A stretch of 64,000 nt of DNA from Albimonas sp036154955 (GTDB taxonomy: Bacteria > Pseudomonadota > Alphaproteobacteria > Rhodobacterales > Rhodobacteraceae). This document shows, one piece after another, positions 35,536 to 43,731 of the stretch (its first letter is position 1; the number at the start of each line of letters is the position of its first letter). A program made the translations under genes and the position numbers. The notes beneath the pieces were generated by a model, which was not told the origin of the DNA, searched no databases, and saw only the letters and a list, made by a program, of their open reading frames with translations. The DNA lies in the NCBI GenBank assembly GCA_036154955.1, contig JAYZWL010000042.1, positions 101,363 through 165,362 of the forward strand. The letters run 5' to 3'.

Positions 35536-35907
35536 TTAGCCGGGCGGCGGGCGTCTCTCCAGCCGCAGCCGCCAGCCTGCGGCGATGCGGATGCCGGCCA
35601 GAAGCGCCGCCGCCTGCGCCCCGGCGACCGGGGCGAACCACAGCAGGGCGTCGCCGATCGCGTCGCCCGGCCGCGGACCGGAGACGCCGCCGTTCCAGGT
35701 CAGCGCCGCGGCGATGGCGAGGACCAGCCCCGCGCCCGCCGCGGCCCCGACCACCGCCCATGTCGGCCGAAGGCCGAGACGGAGCAGCGCCGCCGATGCG
35801 GCCAGGCAGGGCGGGGCCAGCAGCAGCCACAGGCCGAGCGCCCGGATCAGCCCGTTCGCCGGCGTGTGGACCGCCCAGCGGTCGAGCCCGAGCCACGCCC
35901 CCGGCAC
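35536..35907 (-). CDS. Possible small membrane protein, start uncertain
   Basis: An open frame ending at 35536 encodes at least 123 residues with three or four hydrophobic segments (for example LGLWLLLAPPCLAASAALL and AVVGAAAGAGLVLAIAAAL). The first usable start after the upstream RTX gene stop is a GTG at 35907. The frame continues upstream with hydrophobic sequence (PPAAFGCAAALLFAAVDG) as far as the RTX stop, but no standard start codon lies there, so a non-standard start or a lost one is possible. Its composition resembles the neighbouring membrane protein. No family is recognised. Confidence 0.4.
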   Translation of the reverse strand: MPGAWLGLDRWAVHTPANGLIRALGLWLLLAPPCLAASAALLRLGLRPTWAVVGAAAGAGLVLAIAAALTWNGGVSGPRPGDAIGDALLWFAPVAGAQAAALLAGIRIAAGWRLRLERRPPPG

Positions 35908-35993
35908 GCCGTCGACCGCCGCGAACAGCAGCGCCGCCGCGCAGCCGAAGGCCGCCGGCGGCGCCAGGGCGCCCAGCGCGAGGCCGGCGCCGG

Positions 35994-36007
35994 GGATACG
36001 CGTATCC
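35994..36007. promoter_or_regulatory. Perfect 14-base palindrome
   Basis: GGATACG-CGTATCC is fully self-complementary and stands between the RTX gene stop (36021) and the small membrane ORF. A site with this dyad symmetry could be an operator for the downstream ORF or a short hairpin. It is A/T-richer than its surroundings. No regulator is known to me for it. Confidence 0.35.
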
Positions 36008-36020
36008 GGACCGGGCCGGC

Positions 36021-36848
36021 TCAGAAGACGAAGTCGTCCTGGGTGAAGTCGGCGAGCGCGACGCCCTTCACGATCAGCGTGTCGGCGCCGAGGTCGAACA
36101 CCGCGCCGGCCCGGGTGTCGCGGCCTGCGTCCATCAGCTCGTCGAAGCCGTCCACCGCGGAATGACGGGCGAGGTTGATGACGTCGCCGGTCTCGAAGTC
36201 GCGGATCACGTCCTTGCCGGTCTTGTTGCGGATCAGGAAGACGTCGTCGCCGTTCCCGCCGAACAACTGGTCCTTGCCGGTCCCGCCGTCGAGCCGGTCG
36301 CGGCCGTTCCCGCCGAACAGCTTGTCCCGGCCCGCGCCGCCGATCAGCTTGTCGTTGCCGTCGCCGGCGAAGACCTGGTCGTTGCCGCCGCCCAGCTTGA
36401 AGACGTCGTTGCCGGTGGGGTTCCAGCGCGCGCCGTCGAAGCCGACCACGGAGTTTTCCAGCAGCTTGTCCCGGCCGTTTCCGCCCTTGAACGAATAGGA
36501 GAAGGAGAGGAGGTAGTCCTCGATCAGCGTGCGGTCGCCGCCGTCCTCGGCCTGGGCGGCGCGGTCCAGCGTCTCCACATCCAGGCGGAAGCCGGTGATC
36601 CGGGCGATGGGCACGTCGCCCGCGTTGTTGGAGATCTCCCACGAGGTGACGGTGCCGCTGGCGAAGCGCCCGGAGGTCTCGATGTCGTGGCCCTTCATCA
36701 CCAGCGTGGTGTCTTCGCCCCGGAAGGTGATCGACCTCGAGGTGGCCGAGGTCGGCCCGTCGCCGTCGCCGAGCGAGGCCGCGTAGTCGAACACCTCCTG
36801 CATGGAAGCGGTGAAGCCGTTGAGGAACTTGATTTTGACGCGGGCCAT
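36021..36848 (-). CDS. RTX-type calcium-binding protein, copy A
   Basis: A 275-residue protein, probably exported by a type I system and folding with calcium. Residues 1-115 form a domain I cannot name (ARVKIKFLNGFTASMQEVFD, GTVTSWEISNNAGDV, ARITGFRLDVETLD). Glycine-rich nonapeptides follow at about 140-195, such as GGGNDQVFAGDGNDKLIGGA and GRDKLFGGNGRDRLDGGTG. The C-terminal 80 residues include TGKDVIRDFETGDVINLARH and end in DTLIVKGVALADFTQDDFVF, a typical secretion tail. No N-terminal signal peptide is seen. It is about two-thirds or more identical by eye to copy B immediately upstream, including sequence before the start codon. Confidence 0.85.
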   Translation of the reverse strand: MARVKIKFLNGFTASMQEVFDYAASLGDGDGPTSATSRSITFRGEDTTLVMKGHDIETSGRFASGTVTSWEISNNAGDVPIARITGFRLDVETLDRAAQAEDGGDRTLIEDYLLSFSYSFKGGNGRDKLLENSVVGFDGARWNPTGNDVFKLGGGNDQVFAGDGNDKLIGGAGRDKLFGGNGRDRLDGGTGKDQLFGGNGDDVFLIRNKTGKDVIRDFETGDVINLARHSAVDGFDELMDAGRDTRAGAVFDLGADTLIVKGVALADFTQDDFVF

Positions 36849-36993
36849 TCGCGGTGGTCTCCGTGTTCGGTCGGCCGTCCGGTCAATGCGGCGGGGCGGA
36901 CCGTGGTCAGAAATTCATGCGCCGCGCGGGCGCGATGAAACGGGGGGCGATTCGCCCCGGTCGGCCGCAAGCGGCGCGAAGCACCCTCGCGGT

Positions 36994-37028
36994 GAACGGC
37001 GCGCGCCGCAAGGACTTGCGCGCCGTTC
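36994..37028 (-). terminator. Hairpin after RTX copy B
   Basis: GAACGGCGCGC (36994-37004) pairs perfectly with GCGCGCCGTTC (37018-37028) around a 13-base loop. It lies past the stop of copy B and before copy A on the minus strand. There is no T-run, so it could be a Rho-dependent or attenuating structure and not a simple terminator. Confidence 0.45.
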
Positions 37029-37079
37029 GGCGTCGGGCCCGCCGCCCCCGGCCTCGGCCTGTCGCGGCGGCGGGCGGGA

Positions 37080-37916
37080 TCAGAAGATGAAGTCGTCCTG
37101 GCCGAAGTCGGACAGCGACATGCCCTTCACGATCAGCGTGTCCGGACCGAGGTCGAACACCGCGCCGGCGCGCGTGTCGCGGCCCGCGTCCATCAGCGCG
37201 TCGAAGCCGTCGACCGCGGAGTGACGGGCGAGGTTGATCGCGTCGCCGTCCTCGAAGTCGCGGATGACGTCCTTGCCGGTCCTGTCGCGGATGATGAACG
37301 TGTCGTCGCCGGCGCCGCCGAACAGCTGGTCCTTGCCGGTCCCGCCGTCGAGCTTGTCGCGGCCGTTCCCGCCGAAGAGCTTGTCCCGTCCGGCGCCGCC
37401 CAGCAGCTTGTCGTTGCCGTCGCCGGCGAAGAACTGGTCATTGCCGCCGCCGAGGTTGAACACGTCGTTCCCGGTCGGGTTCCACCGGGCGCCGTCGTAG
37501 CCGACCGTGTCGCCCTCCAGCAGCTTGTCCCTGCCGGAGCCGCCTTTGAATACATAGGATTGCTCCATCATGTATTCTTCCATCTGGGCCTTGTCGCCGC
37601 TGGTCTCCTCCGCCTGCGACAGGCGGGCCAGCGCGCCCACGTCCAGCCGGAAGCCGTCGACCCGGGCGGCGATCACGTCGTTCTCCCGGTCCAGCACCTC
37701 CCAGGAGGTGACGGTTCCGCGGGCGTCGTCGCCGGAGACCGCGATGCCGCGGCCATGCATCACCAGAATGGTGTCGCGGCTTTCGAAGGTGATCGAGGTC
37801 GAGGTGAACGAGGTCGGGCCGTCGTTGTCCTCGTCCCCCAGTTCGACGATGTAGTCGAACACGCGCTGGGCGGGCTCGTCGAAGCCGTTCAGGAACTTGA
37901 TCTTGGCGCGGGGCAT
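37080..37916 (-). CDS. RTX-type calcium-binding protein, copy B
   Basis: A 278-residue paralogue of copy A with the same layout: an unnamed N-terminal domain (PRAKIKFLNGFDEPAQRVFD, RGTVTSWEVLDRENDV, ARVDGFRLDVGALA), RTX repeats at about 143-198 (GGGNDQFFAGDGNDKLLGGA, GRDKLFGGNGRDKLDGGTG), and a C-terminal region ending DTLIVKGMSLSDFGQDDFIF. The repeat region and the stretch INLARHSAVDGFD are nearly identical to copy A, whereas the N-terminal domain differs more, which suggests selection or gene conversion acting on the C-terminal part. Function is unknown; adhesin, matrix or S-layer-like roles are possible. Confidence 0.85.
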   Translation of the reverse strand: MPRAKIKFLNGFDEPAQRVFDYIVELGDEDNDGPTSFTSTSITFESRDTILVMHGRGIAVSGDDARGTVTSWEVLDRENDVIAARVDGFRLDVGALARLSQAEETSGDKAQMEEYMMEQSYVFKGGSGRDKLLEGDTVGYDGARWNPTGNDVFNLGGGNDQFFAGDGNDKLLGGAGRDKLFGGNGRDKLDGGTGKDQLFGGAGDDTFIIRDRTGKDVIRDFEDGDAINLARHSAVDGFDALMDAGRDTRAGAVFDLGPDTLIVKGMSLSDFGQDDFIF

Positions 37917-38158
37917 CTGGGGCGGTCTCCGTTGCCGGCCGGCCGTCCGGTCGGTGCGCCGGGGCGGGCCGATGCGTCAATCGTCGGGTCGCGCGCGGCG
38001 CGGGAGGGTCGAGCGGGAAACGGCGCGATTCGCGCCCCCGGCCGCGTGCCGGCGACCTTAACGGAAGCCATGGATGAACGTATCGCAGCGTTGCGCGAAG
38101 ACCGACCTGCGCGGCAGGCTGTCGCGGCGACGCTGCGTAAAATCCGCGGCCGGGCGGA

Positions 38159-39598
38159 TCAATCCCGCCCGGCGCCGCCCACGGTGAGCCCGCCGATCAA
38201 CAATGTCGGCTGGCCGACTCCCACCGGCACCCACTGACCGGCCTTGCCGCACATCCCCATGCCGGGGTCGAGCGCCATGTCGTTCCCCACGGCCCGCACA
38301 TGCTTCAGCGCCGTCGCGCCGTCGCCGATCAGGGTCGCGCCCTTCACCGGGTGCAGCACGCGGCCGTTCTTCACCCGGTAGGCCTCGGTGCAGGAGAACA
38401 CGAACTTGCCGTTGGTGATGTCCACCTGGCCGCCGCCGAAGCCGACGGCGTGGATGCCGTCCTCGACCCCCGCGACAACATCCGCGGGGTCGGCGGTCCC
38501 GCCCAGCATGACGGTGTTGGTCATCCGCGGCATCGGCGGGTGCGCGTAGCTCTGCCGCCGTCCGTTGCCGGTGGCGGCCACGCCCATCAGCCGGGCGTTC
38601 TGCCGGTCCTGCATGTAGCCGACCAGGCGACCGTCCTCGATCAGCACGTTGCGGGCGGAGGGCGTGCCCTCGTCGTCCACGGTGATCGAGCCGCGGCGGT
38701 CCGGGATGGTCCCGTCATCCACCACTGTCACGCCGGGGGCGGCCACCATTTCGCCCATCAGCCCGGCGAAGGCGGAGGTTTTCTTGCGGTTGAAGTCGCC
38801 CTCCAGCCCGTGGCCGACCGCCTCGTGCAGCAGGATCCCGGGCCAGCCGGGCGACAGCGCCACGTCCATCACGCCGGCCGGGGCCTCGACGGCCTCCAGG
38901 TTGACCAGCGCCATGCGCAGCGCCTCGTCCACCAGGGCGCGGCCATGGGCGGGGTCCATCATCCCCTCCACCCCGAAGCGCCCGCCGCCGCCGGCGGAGC
39001 CCGATTCGCGGCGCCCGGCCTTCTCCACCGTGACCGAGACGTTCATGCGCACCAGCGGCCGGGCGTCGGAGACGCGCCGGCCCTCCGGGCGCAGGATCTC
39101 GATCTCCTGCATCGAGGCGCCGAGCGAGACCGAGACCTGCACCACCTTGGGGTCCCTCGCCCGGGCGTAGGCGTCGAGCTCCCCCAGCAGGGTGGCGCGG
39201 GCGGCGAAGTCCGGCCCCTCCAGCGGGTCCATGTCGCCGTAGAGCCGGCGGTTGGTCGGGGGCGGCGGGTCGGCCAGCGTCGCGCCGCGGCCCTCCGCCG
39301 CCCGGGCGGCGAGGCGGCAGGTCTCGGCGGCGCGGGTCAGCGCGCGTTCGGAGATGTCGGTGGAATGGGCGTAGCCCGCGGCCTCCCCCGCCACCGCGCG
39401 CAGGCCGAATCCCTCGCCCGCGTCGTAGGCGGCGGTGCGCAGGCGGCCGTCGTCGAAGACCAGGGTTTCGGAGCGGCGGCGTTCGAGAAACAGCTCCCCG
39501 TCGTCGGCGCCCGCGACCGCTTCGCGCAGGATGGCGAGGGCGCGCGCCTCGTCCAGCTTCGTGTCGAACGGTCTGAACGGGTCTCTGCGGTCGGCCAT
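38159..39598 (-). CDS. tldD: Metalloprotease TldD
   Basis: A 479-residue TldD-family metallopeptidase. TldD pairs with TldE (PmbA) to degrade unfolded peptides, and the complex processes microcin and antitoxin substrates in E. coli. The zinc-binding HEAVGHGLEGD motif lies near residue 262. Other signatures are SAGGGGRFGVEG, VVDDGTIPDRRGSITVDDEG, GNGRRQSYAHPPMPRMTNT, GGQVDITNGKFVFS and PVKGATLIGDGATALKHV. The partner TldE is not in this window. It is divergent from ctaC. Confidence 0.94.
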   Translation of the reverse strand: MADRRDPFRPFDTKLDEARALAILREAVAGADDGELFLERRRSETLVFDDGRLRTAAYDAGEGFGLRAVAGEAAGYAHSTDISERALTRAAETCRLAARAAEGRGATLADPPPPTNRRLYGDMDPLEGPDFAARATLLGELDAYARARDPKVVQVSVSLGASMQEIEILRPEGRRVSDARPLVRMNVSVTVEKAGRRESGSAGGGGRFGVEGMMDPAHGRALVDEALRMALVNLEAVEAPAGVMDVALSPGWPGILLHEAVGHGLEGDFNRKKTSAFAGLMGEMVAAPGVTVVDDGTIPDRRGSITVDDEGTPSARNVLIEDGRLVGYMQDRQNARLMGVAATGNGRRQSYAHPPMPRMTNTVMLGGTADPADVVAGVEDGIHAVGFGGGQVDITNGKFVFSCTEAYRVKNGRVLHPVKGATLIGDGATALKHVRAVGNDMALDPGMGMCGKAGQWVPVGVGQPTLLIGGLTVGGAGRD

Positions 39599-39847
39599 GG
39601 CGGCGGTCCTTTCGGGCGGAAGCGGGGACGGGCGCGGCGCGTCGCCGGGCCCGTTCCTTTAAGTGGCTCAAAGCGCCGCATTGCTCAACCGTCTCGCATG
39701 TGGTCGTTTCCGCGGCGAAATTGGCGCCGTTTGACGGAAAGCGGACTGGCGCGGACGGGCCCGTTCATGCGATGGGGAATGCGTTCGCGCCAGGGGGGGC
39801 TGACCGCCGCGCGCGCGACGCCGAAACGAACGAAGGGAAGAGCGGAC

Positions 39848-40735
39848 ATGCGTCTTCGCACGATGGCATCGGCCCTGGGCGGCCTCGCGGCGCTCCTCGC
39901 CGCCCCGACGGCCTTTGGCCAGGATCTGGAGATCAAGGGGATCCCGCATCCCGGCGGCACCGGCTTCCAGCACGCCGTCACCGAGGTCGCGCGCGACCTG
40001 CACTGGCTGGAAGGGTTCCTGCTGGTGATCATCACGGTCATCACGCTGTTCGTGACCGCGCTGCTCGCCTATGTGGTCTTCCGCTACAACGACAAGGCGA
40101 ACAAGACCCCGGCGACCTTCACCCACAACTCGCTGGTCGAGGTGGTGTGGACCGTGGTGCCGATCATCATCCTGGTGGTCATCGCCATCCCGTCGCTGCA
40201 GCTGCTCAACAAGCAGATGGAGATCCCGGACGCCGACCTGACCATCAAGGCGACCGGCAACCAGTGGTACTGGTCCTACGAATATCCGGACAGCGAGTTC
40301 GCCTTCGACAGCTACATGGTGGCGCCGGGCTACAAGGACTTCGACACCGCGATGGCCGAGGCCGGCGACGCGATCAAGGAAGCCGGCGTGACCCGGGACA
40401 CCTGGCGCCTGCAGACCGATACCGCCGTGGTGGTGCCCGTGGGCAAGGTGGTCCGGCTGCAGGTCACCGGTTCGGACGTGATCCACTCCTGGGCCATGCC
40501 GGCCTTCGGCGTGAAGATCGACGCCGTCCCCGGCCGCCTGAACGAGACCTGGTTCCGCGTCGACGAGCCCGGCGTCTATTTCGGCCAGTGCTCGGAGCTT
40601 TGCGGCAAGGACCACGCCTATATGCCGATCATGGTCAAGGCGGTGCCCGAGAGCGAATACCAGACCTGGCTGACCCAGGCCGCGGAGCGCTATGCGGGCG
40701 TCGTCCCGACCGTGACCGTCGCCGCCCTGCAGTGA
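39848..40735 (+). CDS. ctaC: aa3-type cytochrome c oxidase subunit II
   Basis: A 295-residue subunit II, which accepts electrons from cytochrome c through the binuclear CuA centre. A signal peptide (MRLRTMASALGGLAALLAAP, cut probably after FG at 24) is followed by two transmembrane helices (about 55-77 and 97-117). The periplasmic cupredoxin domain holds the CuA ligands in SDVIHSWAMPAFGVK and CSELCGKDHAYMPIM. NQWYWSYEYPD is the aromatic electron-entry patch. ATG at 39848 follows GAAGGGAAGAGCGGAC. It leads ctaC-ctaB-ORF-ctaG-ctaE-surf1; the catalytic subunit ctaD is elsewhere, as is usual in Rhodobacterales-type genomes. Confidence 0.96.
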   Translation: MRLRTMASALGGLAALLAAPTAFGQDLEIKGIPHPGGTGFQHAVTEVARDLHWLEGFLLVIITVITLFVTALLAYVVFRYNDKANKTPATFTHNSLVEVVWTVVPIIILVVIAIPSLQLLNKQMEIPDADLTIKATGNQWYWSYEYPDSEFAFDSYMVAPGYKDFDTAMAEAGDAIKEAGVTRDTWRLQTDTAVVVPVGKVVRLQVTGSDVIHSWAMPAFGVKIDAVPGRLNETWFRVDEPGVYFGQCSELCGKDHAYMPIMVKAVPESEYQTWLTQAAERYAGVVPTVTVAALQ

Positions 40736-40972
40736 GCCGGGCGGCGGGCCGGGCCCCGCGCCCGCGCCGCCGACAGGATCCGCCGCGGACCGCAGGGGCG
40801 GCCCTCGGCGACCTCGCCTCCCGCAGCCCGTGACGGGCGGGAGCGCGACGGACCCAGATGCGAACCGCCGGCGCGACGCCGGCGGGATCGGACCCCGCCA
40901 ACGCGACCGGCGCCCCTCGCGATACCGCGACCCGCGCCGGGTCCCGCGCGAAAGCCAGACCGAACGAAGCTT

Positions 40973-41968
40973 ATGACCGACGCCTCGATCATCGACCCCG
41001 AGCCCCTGCGCTCCGCCTCCGCGGGGGCCGAGGCCGGCGGCGGCTCGCCGGAACCGAGCGTCCGGGACTACGTTATCCTGCTCAAGCCCCGGGTGATGTC
41101 GCTGGTGATCTTCACCGCCGTCGCCGGCATGGTCGCCGCGCCTTCGGGCATGAATCCGGTGGTCGGCTTCGCGGCGCTGCTGTGCATCGCGGTCGGCGCC
41201 GGCGCCTCGGGCGCGCTGAACATGTGGTGGGACCGGGACATCGACGCTGTGATGCGCCGGACCGCGAACCGACCGATCCCCGCCGGCCGCATGGCGGCGG
41301 GCGAGGCGCTGGCCTTCGGCATGGCGCTGTCGGTGCTGTCGGTGATGATGCTGACGGTGTTCGCCAACCCGCTGGCCGGCGGGCTTCTGGCCTTCACCAT
41401 CTTCTTCTACGTGGTGATCTACTCGATGTGGCTGAAGCGGGCTACGCCGCAGAACATCGTCATCGGCGGGCTGGCCGGCGCGCTGCCGCCGCTCGTCGGC
41501 TGGGCGGCGGCGACCGGTTCGGTCGACGTGGCGCCGCTGCTGATGGTCGGGCTGATCTTCATGTGGACGCCGCCGCATTTCTGGGCGCTGGCGCTGTTCG
41601 CGGACACCGACTACGGCAAGGCCGGCGTGCCGATGATGCCCAATGTCGTCGGCCATGCCGAGACGCGCCGTCAGATCCTGCTCTACGCCCTCGCCCTGGT
41701 CCCGGTGGCGCTGGCCCCGGCCTTCACCGTGGCGGGCGGGCCGCTTTATCTGGCCGTCGCCGTGGCGCTGAACGCCCGCTTCGCGCTGGGCGCCCTGCGC
41801 CTGCGCCGGCGGTCGGACGCGGAGGCCGCCGCCGACAAGTTCGCGGCCGAGAAGGCGTTCTTCGGCCTGTCGATCTGGTATCTTTTCGGCCATTTCGCCG
41901 CCATCCTGGCGGAAGCCGGCCTGCGCGCGGTCCTTGGGGACTACGCCGCGGGCATGGCCCTGCTCTGA
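40973..41968 (+). CDS. ctaB: Protoheme IX farnesyltransferase (heme O synthase)
   Basis: Adds a farnesyl group to heme B to make heme O, the precursor of heme A. The 331-residue membrane protein is a UbiA-superfamily enzyme with eight or nine helices. NMWWDRDIDAVMRRTANRP near residue 83 is the first Asp-rich motif; YVVIYSMWLKRATPQNIVIG and FMWTPPHFWALAL are heme O synthase signatures, and DYGKAGVPMMPNVVG lies in the second conserved loop. The first 30 residues are a variable cytoplasmic leader. A hairpin (40865-40885) lies in the 237-base gap after ctaC. Confidence 0.95.
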   Translation: MTDASIIDPEPLRSASAGAEAGGGSPEPSVRDYVILLKPRVMSLVIFTAVAGMVAAPSGMNPVVGFAALLCIAVGAGASGALNMWWDRDIDAVMRRTANRPIPAGRMAAGEALAFGMALSVLSVMMLTVFANPLAGGLLAFTIFFYVVIYSMWLKRATPQNIVIGGLAGALPPLVGWAAATGSVDVAPLLMVGLIFMWTPPHFWALALFADTDYGKAGVPMMPNVVGHAETRRQILLYALALVPVALAPAFTVAGGPLYLAVAVALNARFALGALRLRRRSDAEAAADKFAAEKAFFGLSIWYLFGHFAAILAEAGLRAVLGDYAAGMALL

Positions 41969-41985
41969 CCCCGGGAGGACAAGCG

Positions 41986-42129
41986 ATGATCCCCGACGAG
42001 CACGAACTTCACCGCCGCCGCCGCGGCCGCAACTTCGCCCTGGGCGGGGCGCTGGGAGTCTTCGTCCTGCTGGTCTTCGCCGTGACCATCGCCAAGCTGG
42101 CCGACGGCCAGGTCATCCAGGGATTCTGA
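41986..42129 (+). CDS. Small single-helix protein of the cta cluster
   Basis: A 47-residue protein too short for many gene finders. A charged N-terminus (IPDEHELHRRRRGRN) leads into one transmembrane helix (FALGGALGVFVLLVFAVTIA, about 17-36). CGGGAGGACAAGCG gives a good binding site, and only three bases separate its stop from ctaG. A small ORF at this place is usual between ctaB and ctaG in alphaproteobacteria, sometimes annotated CoxF. A role in oxidase assembly follows from context only. Confidence 0.8.
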   Translation: MIPDEHELHRRRRGRNFALGGALGVFVLLVFAVTIAKLADGQVIQGF

Positions 42130-42132
42130 GCC

Positions 42133-42741
42133 ATGCGCTGGTGGGATGAGCTCGACGGCGCGAAGCGGACCGTGGTCCGGCTGAGCGCGCTGGTCGCGGT
42201 CATGGCCTCGCTGACCGCCGCGGCCGTGCCGTTCTACTCCTGGTTCTGCAAGGTCACCGGCTTCGGGGGCGAAACCTCGGTCGCCGAGAGCGAGAGCGAG
42301 ACCATCCTCGACCGCACCATCAAGGTACGCTTCGACGCCAACACCGAGCGCGGCTTCGCCTGGGACTTCAAGCCCGAGGTGCGGGAGATGGAGCTGCGCA
42401 TCGGCGAGACCGGGCTGGCCTTCTTCGAGGCGCACAATCCGACGGATCGCCCGGTGGCCGGCCAGGCCTCCTACAACGTCGCGCCGTTTTCGGCCGGCGG
42501 CTACTTCACCAAGATCGCCTGCTTCTGCTTCAATCTCCAGGTCCTGCAGCCGGGAGAGACGATGATGATGCCGGTGACGTTCTACGTGGACCCCGAGATC
42601 GTCGACGACATCGAGGCGAAATACGTCCGCACCATCACGCTGAGCTACACTTTCCACCCCGCCGACCTGCCCGAGGCCGAGACCGACGAGGACGTGACCG
42701 ACGCCTCCGCCGTCCTGCCGCGGTCGCAGGACGTCAACTGA
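42133..42741 (+). CDS. ctaG: Cytochrome c oxidase assembly protein CtaG/Cox11
   Basis: A 202-residue copper chaperone that delivers copper to the CuB site of subunit I. One N-terminal helix (about 15-37) anchors a periplasmic Ig-like domain. The copper-binding pair is in KIACFCFNLQ (near residue 131), and the conserved YNVAPFSAGGYF precedes it; a further conserved cysteine occurs in SWFCKVTGFGG near 39. Length and motifs are standard for Cox11. It lies between the small ORF and ctaE. Confidence 0.95.
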   Translation: MRWWDELDGAKRTVVRLSALVAVMASLTAAAVPFYSWFCKVTGFGGETSVAESESETILDRTIKVRFDANTERGFAWDFKPEVREMELRIGETGLAFFEAHNPTDRPVAGQASYNVAPFSAGGYFTKIACFCFNLQVLQPGETMMMPVTFYVDPEIVDDIEAKYVRTITLSYTFHPADLPEAETDEDVTDASAVLPRSQDVN

Positions 42742-42789
42742 CGCCGCGGCCCGCGCCGGCCCCCAGAGATCCGCCCAGGAGGACGCCTC

Positions 42790-43596
42790 ATGGCCCATGA
42801 GAAGAACCACGACTACCACATTCTCAGCCCCAGCCCGTGGCCGCTCGCCGGCGCGGCCTCGGCCTTCGTGATGCTGGGCGGCGCCGTCGCCTTCATGCAT
42901 GACGCCGGACCCTGGATCATGCTCATCGGCCTGGCCGGCGTGCTCTACACCATGTTCGCCTGGTGGTCGGACGTGGTGGCCGAAAGCCGCGCCGGCGATC
43001 ACACCCCGGTGGTGCAGATCGGCCTGCGCTACGGCGTGATCATGTTCATCATCTCCGAGGTGATGTTCTTCGTCGCGTGGTTCTGGTCCTTCTTCAAGCA
43101 CGCGCTCTACCCGATGGGGCAGATCGAGGGGACCGAGGTTCTGACCGCCCCCTGGCCGCCGGCGGGGATCGAGACCTTCGACCCCTGGCACCTGCCGCTG
43201 ATCAACACCCTGATCCTGCTGCTGTCGGGCTGCCTGGCCACCTGGGCGCACCACGCGATCGCCCATGACAACGACCGCAAGACCATGGCCAACGCCCTGG
43301 TCGGCGCGGTGGCGCTGGGCGTGCTGTTCACCATCACCCAGGCCTACGAATACGGCCATGCCGCGTTCGGGTTCTCCGGCAACATCTACGGCGCGAACTT
43401 CTACATGGCGACCGGCTTCCATGGCTTCCACGTCATCGTCGGCACCATCTTCCTCGCCGTGTGCATGATGCGCGCCTATGCCGGGCACTTCACCGCCGAG
43501 AAGCATATCGGCTACGAGGCCGCCGCCTGGTACTGGCACTTCGTCGACGTGGTGTGGCTGTTCCTGTTCGCCGCCGTCTACATCTGGGGCGGCTGA
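42790..43596 (+). CDS. ctaE: aa3-type cytochrome c oxidase subunit III
   Basis: A 268-residue, seven-helix subunit III that stabilises the oxidase and its proton uptake path. Signatures are HDYHILSPSPWPLAGA near the N-terminus, ISEVMFFVAWFWSFFKHAL (with the conserved glutamate near residue 85), LNTLILLLSG-like NTLILLLSGCLATWAHH, GFHGFHVIVGTIFL and AAWYWHFVDVVWLFLF. AGGAGGACGCCTC precedes the ATG. A hairpin (43663-43685) stands between it and surf1. Confidence 0.96.
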   Translation: MAHEKNHDYHILSPSPWPLAGAASAFVMLGGAVAFMHDAGPWIMLIGLAGVLYTMFAWWSDVVAESRAGDHTPVVQIGLRYGVIMFIISEVMFFVAWFWSFFKHALYPMGQIEGTEVLTAPWPPAGIETFDPWHLPLINTLILLLSGCLATWAHHAIAHDNDRKTMANALVGAVALGVLFTITQAYEYGHAAFGFSGNIYGANFYMATGFHGFHVIVGTIFLAVCMMRAYAGHFTAEKHIGYEAAAWYWHFVDVVWLFLFAAVYIWGG

Positions 43597-43662
43597 CGCC
43601 GGCCCGGCCGGCCGCGACGGGGCGAGGGGCCCTGTCCGGACGGCGAGCGGGAAAGTTTCGGG

Positions 43663-43685
43663 AGGGGCGGCTCACGGCCGCCCCT
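43663..43685 (+). terminator. Possible terminator or attenuator between ctaE and surf1
   Basis: AGGGGCGGC (43663-43671) pairs with GCCGCCCCT (43677-43685) around TCACG. The T-run is only two bases, so it may reduce rather than stop transcription into surf1. Confidence 0.45.
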
Positions 43686-43731
43686 TCGCGTTCCGGGGGC
43701 CGTCGCCGGCTCCCGTTTTCCGGAGGACCCC

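Larger units (their letters stand above)
36849..37970. repeat. Tandem duplication covering two RTX genes and their leaders
   Basis: The two RTX genes are direct repeats of one unit. Similarity extends past the coding parts: the 54 bases before the copy A start (36849-36902) and before the copy B start (37917-37970) share GGTCTCCGT, then CGGCCGTCCGGTC, then CGGGGCGG at matching spacing. The entry spans both leaders and copy B. The duplication therefore included the promoter or leader, so both copies may be separately expressed. Confidence 0.75.

Noticed and set aside
38070..38237. Possible 55-residue plus-strand peptide starting DERIAALREDRPARQ
   Set aside because: The first half looks peptide-like, but it runs 79 bases into the 3' end of tldD on the opposite strand, lacks a good binding site, and its region holds an inverted repeat (38084-38091 / 38130-38137) that better fits a tldD terminator.
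38300..39600. Long open frame on the plus strand opposite tldD, in frame with ctaC
   Set aside because: It is produced by the low frequency of stop codons at this GC content. ctaC has a clear signal peptide and binding site at 39848, and tldD on the other strand has full family motifs.
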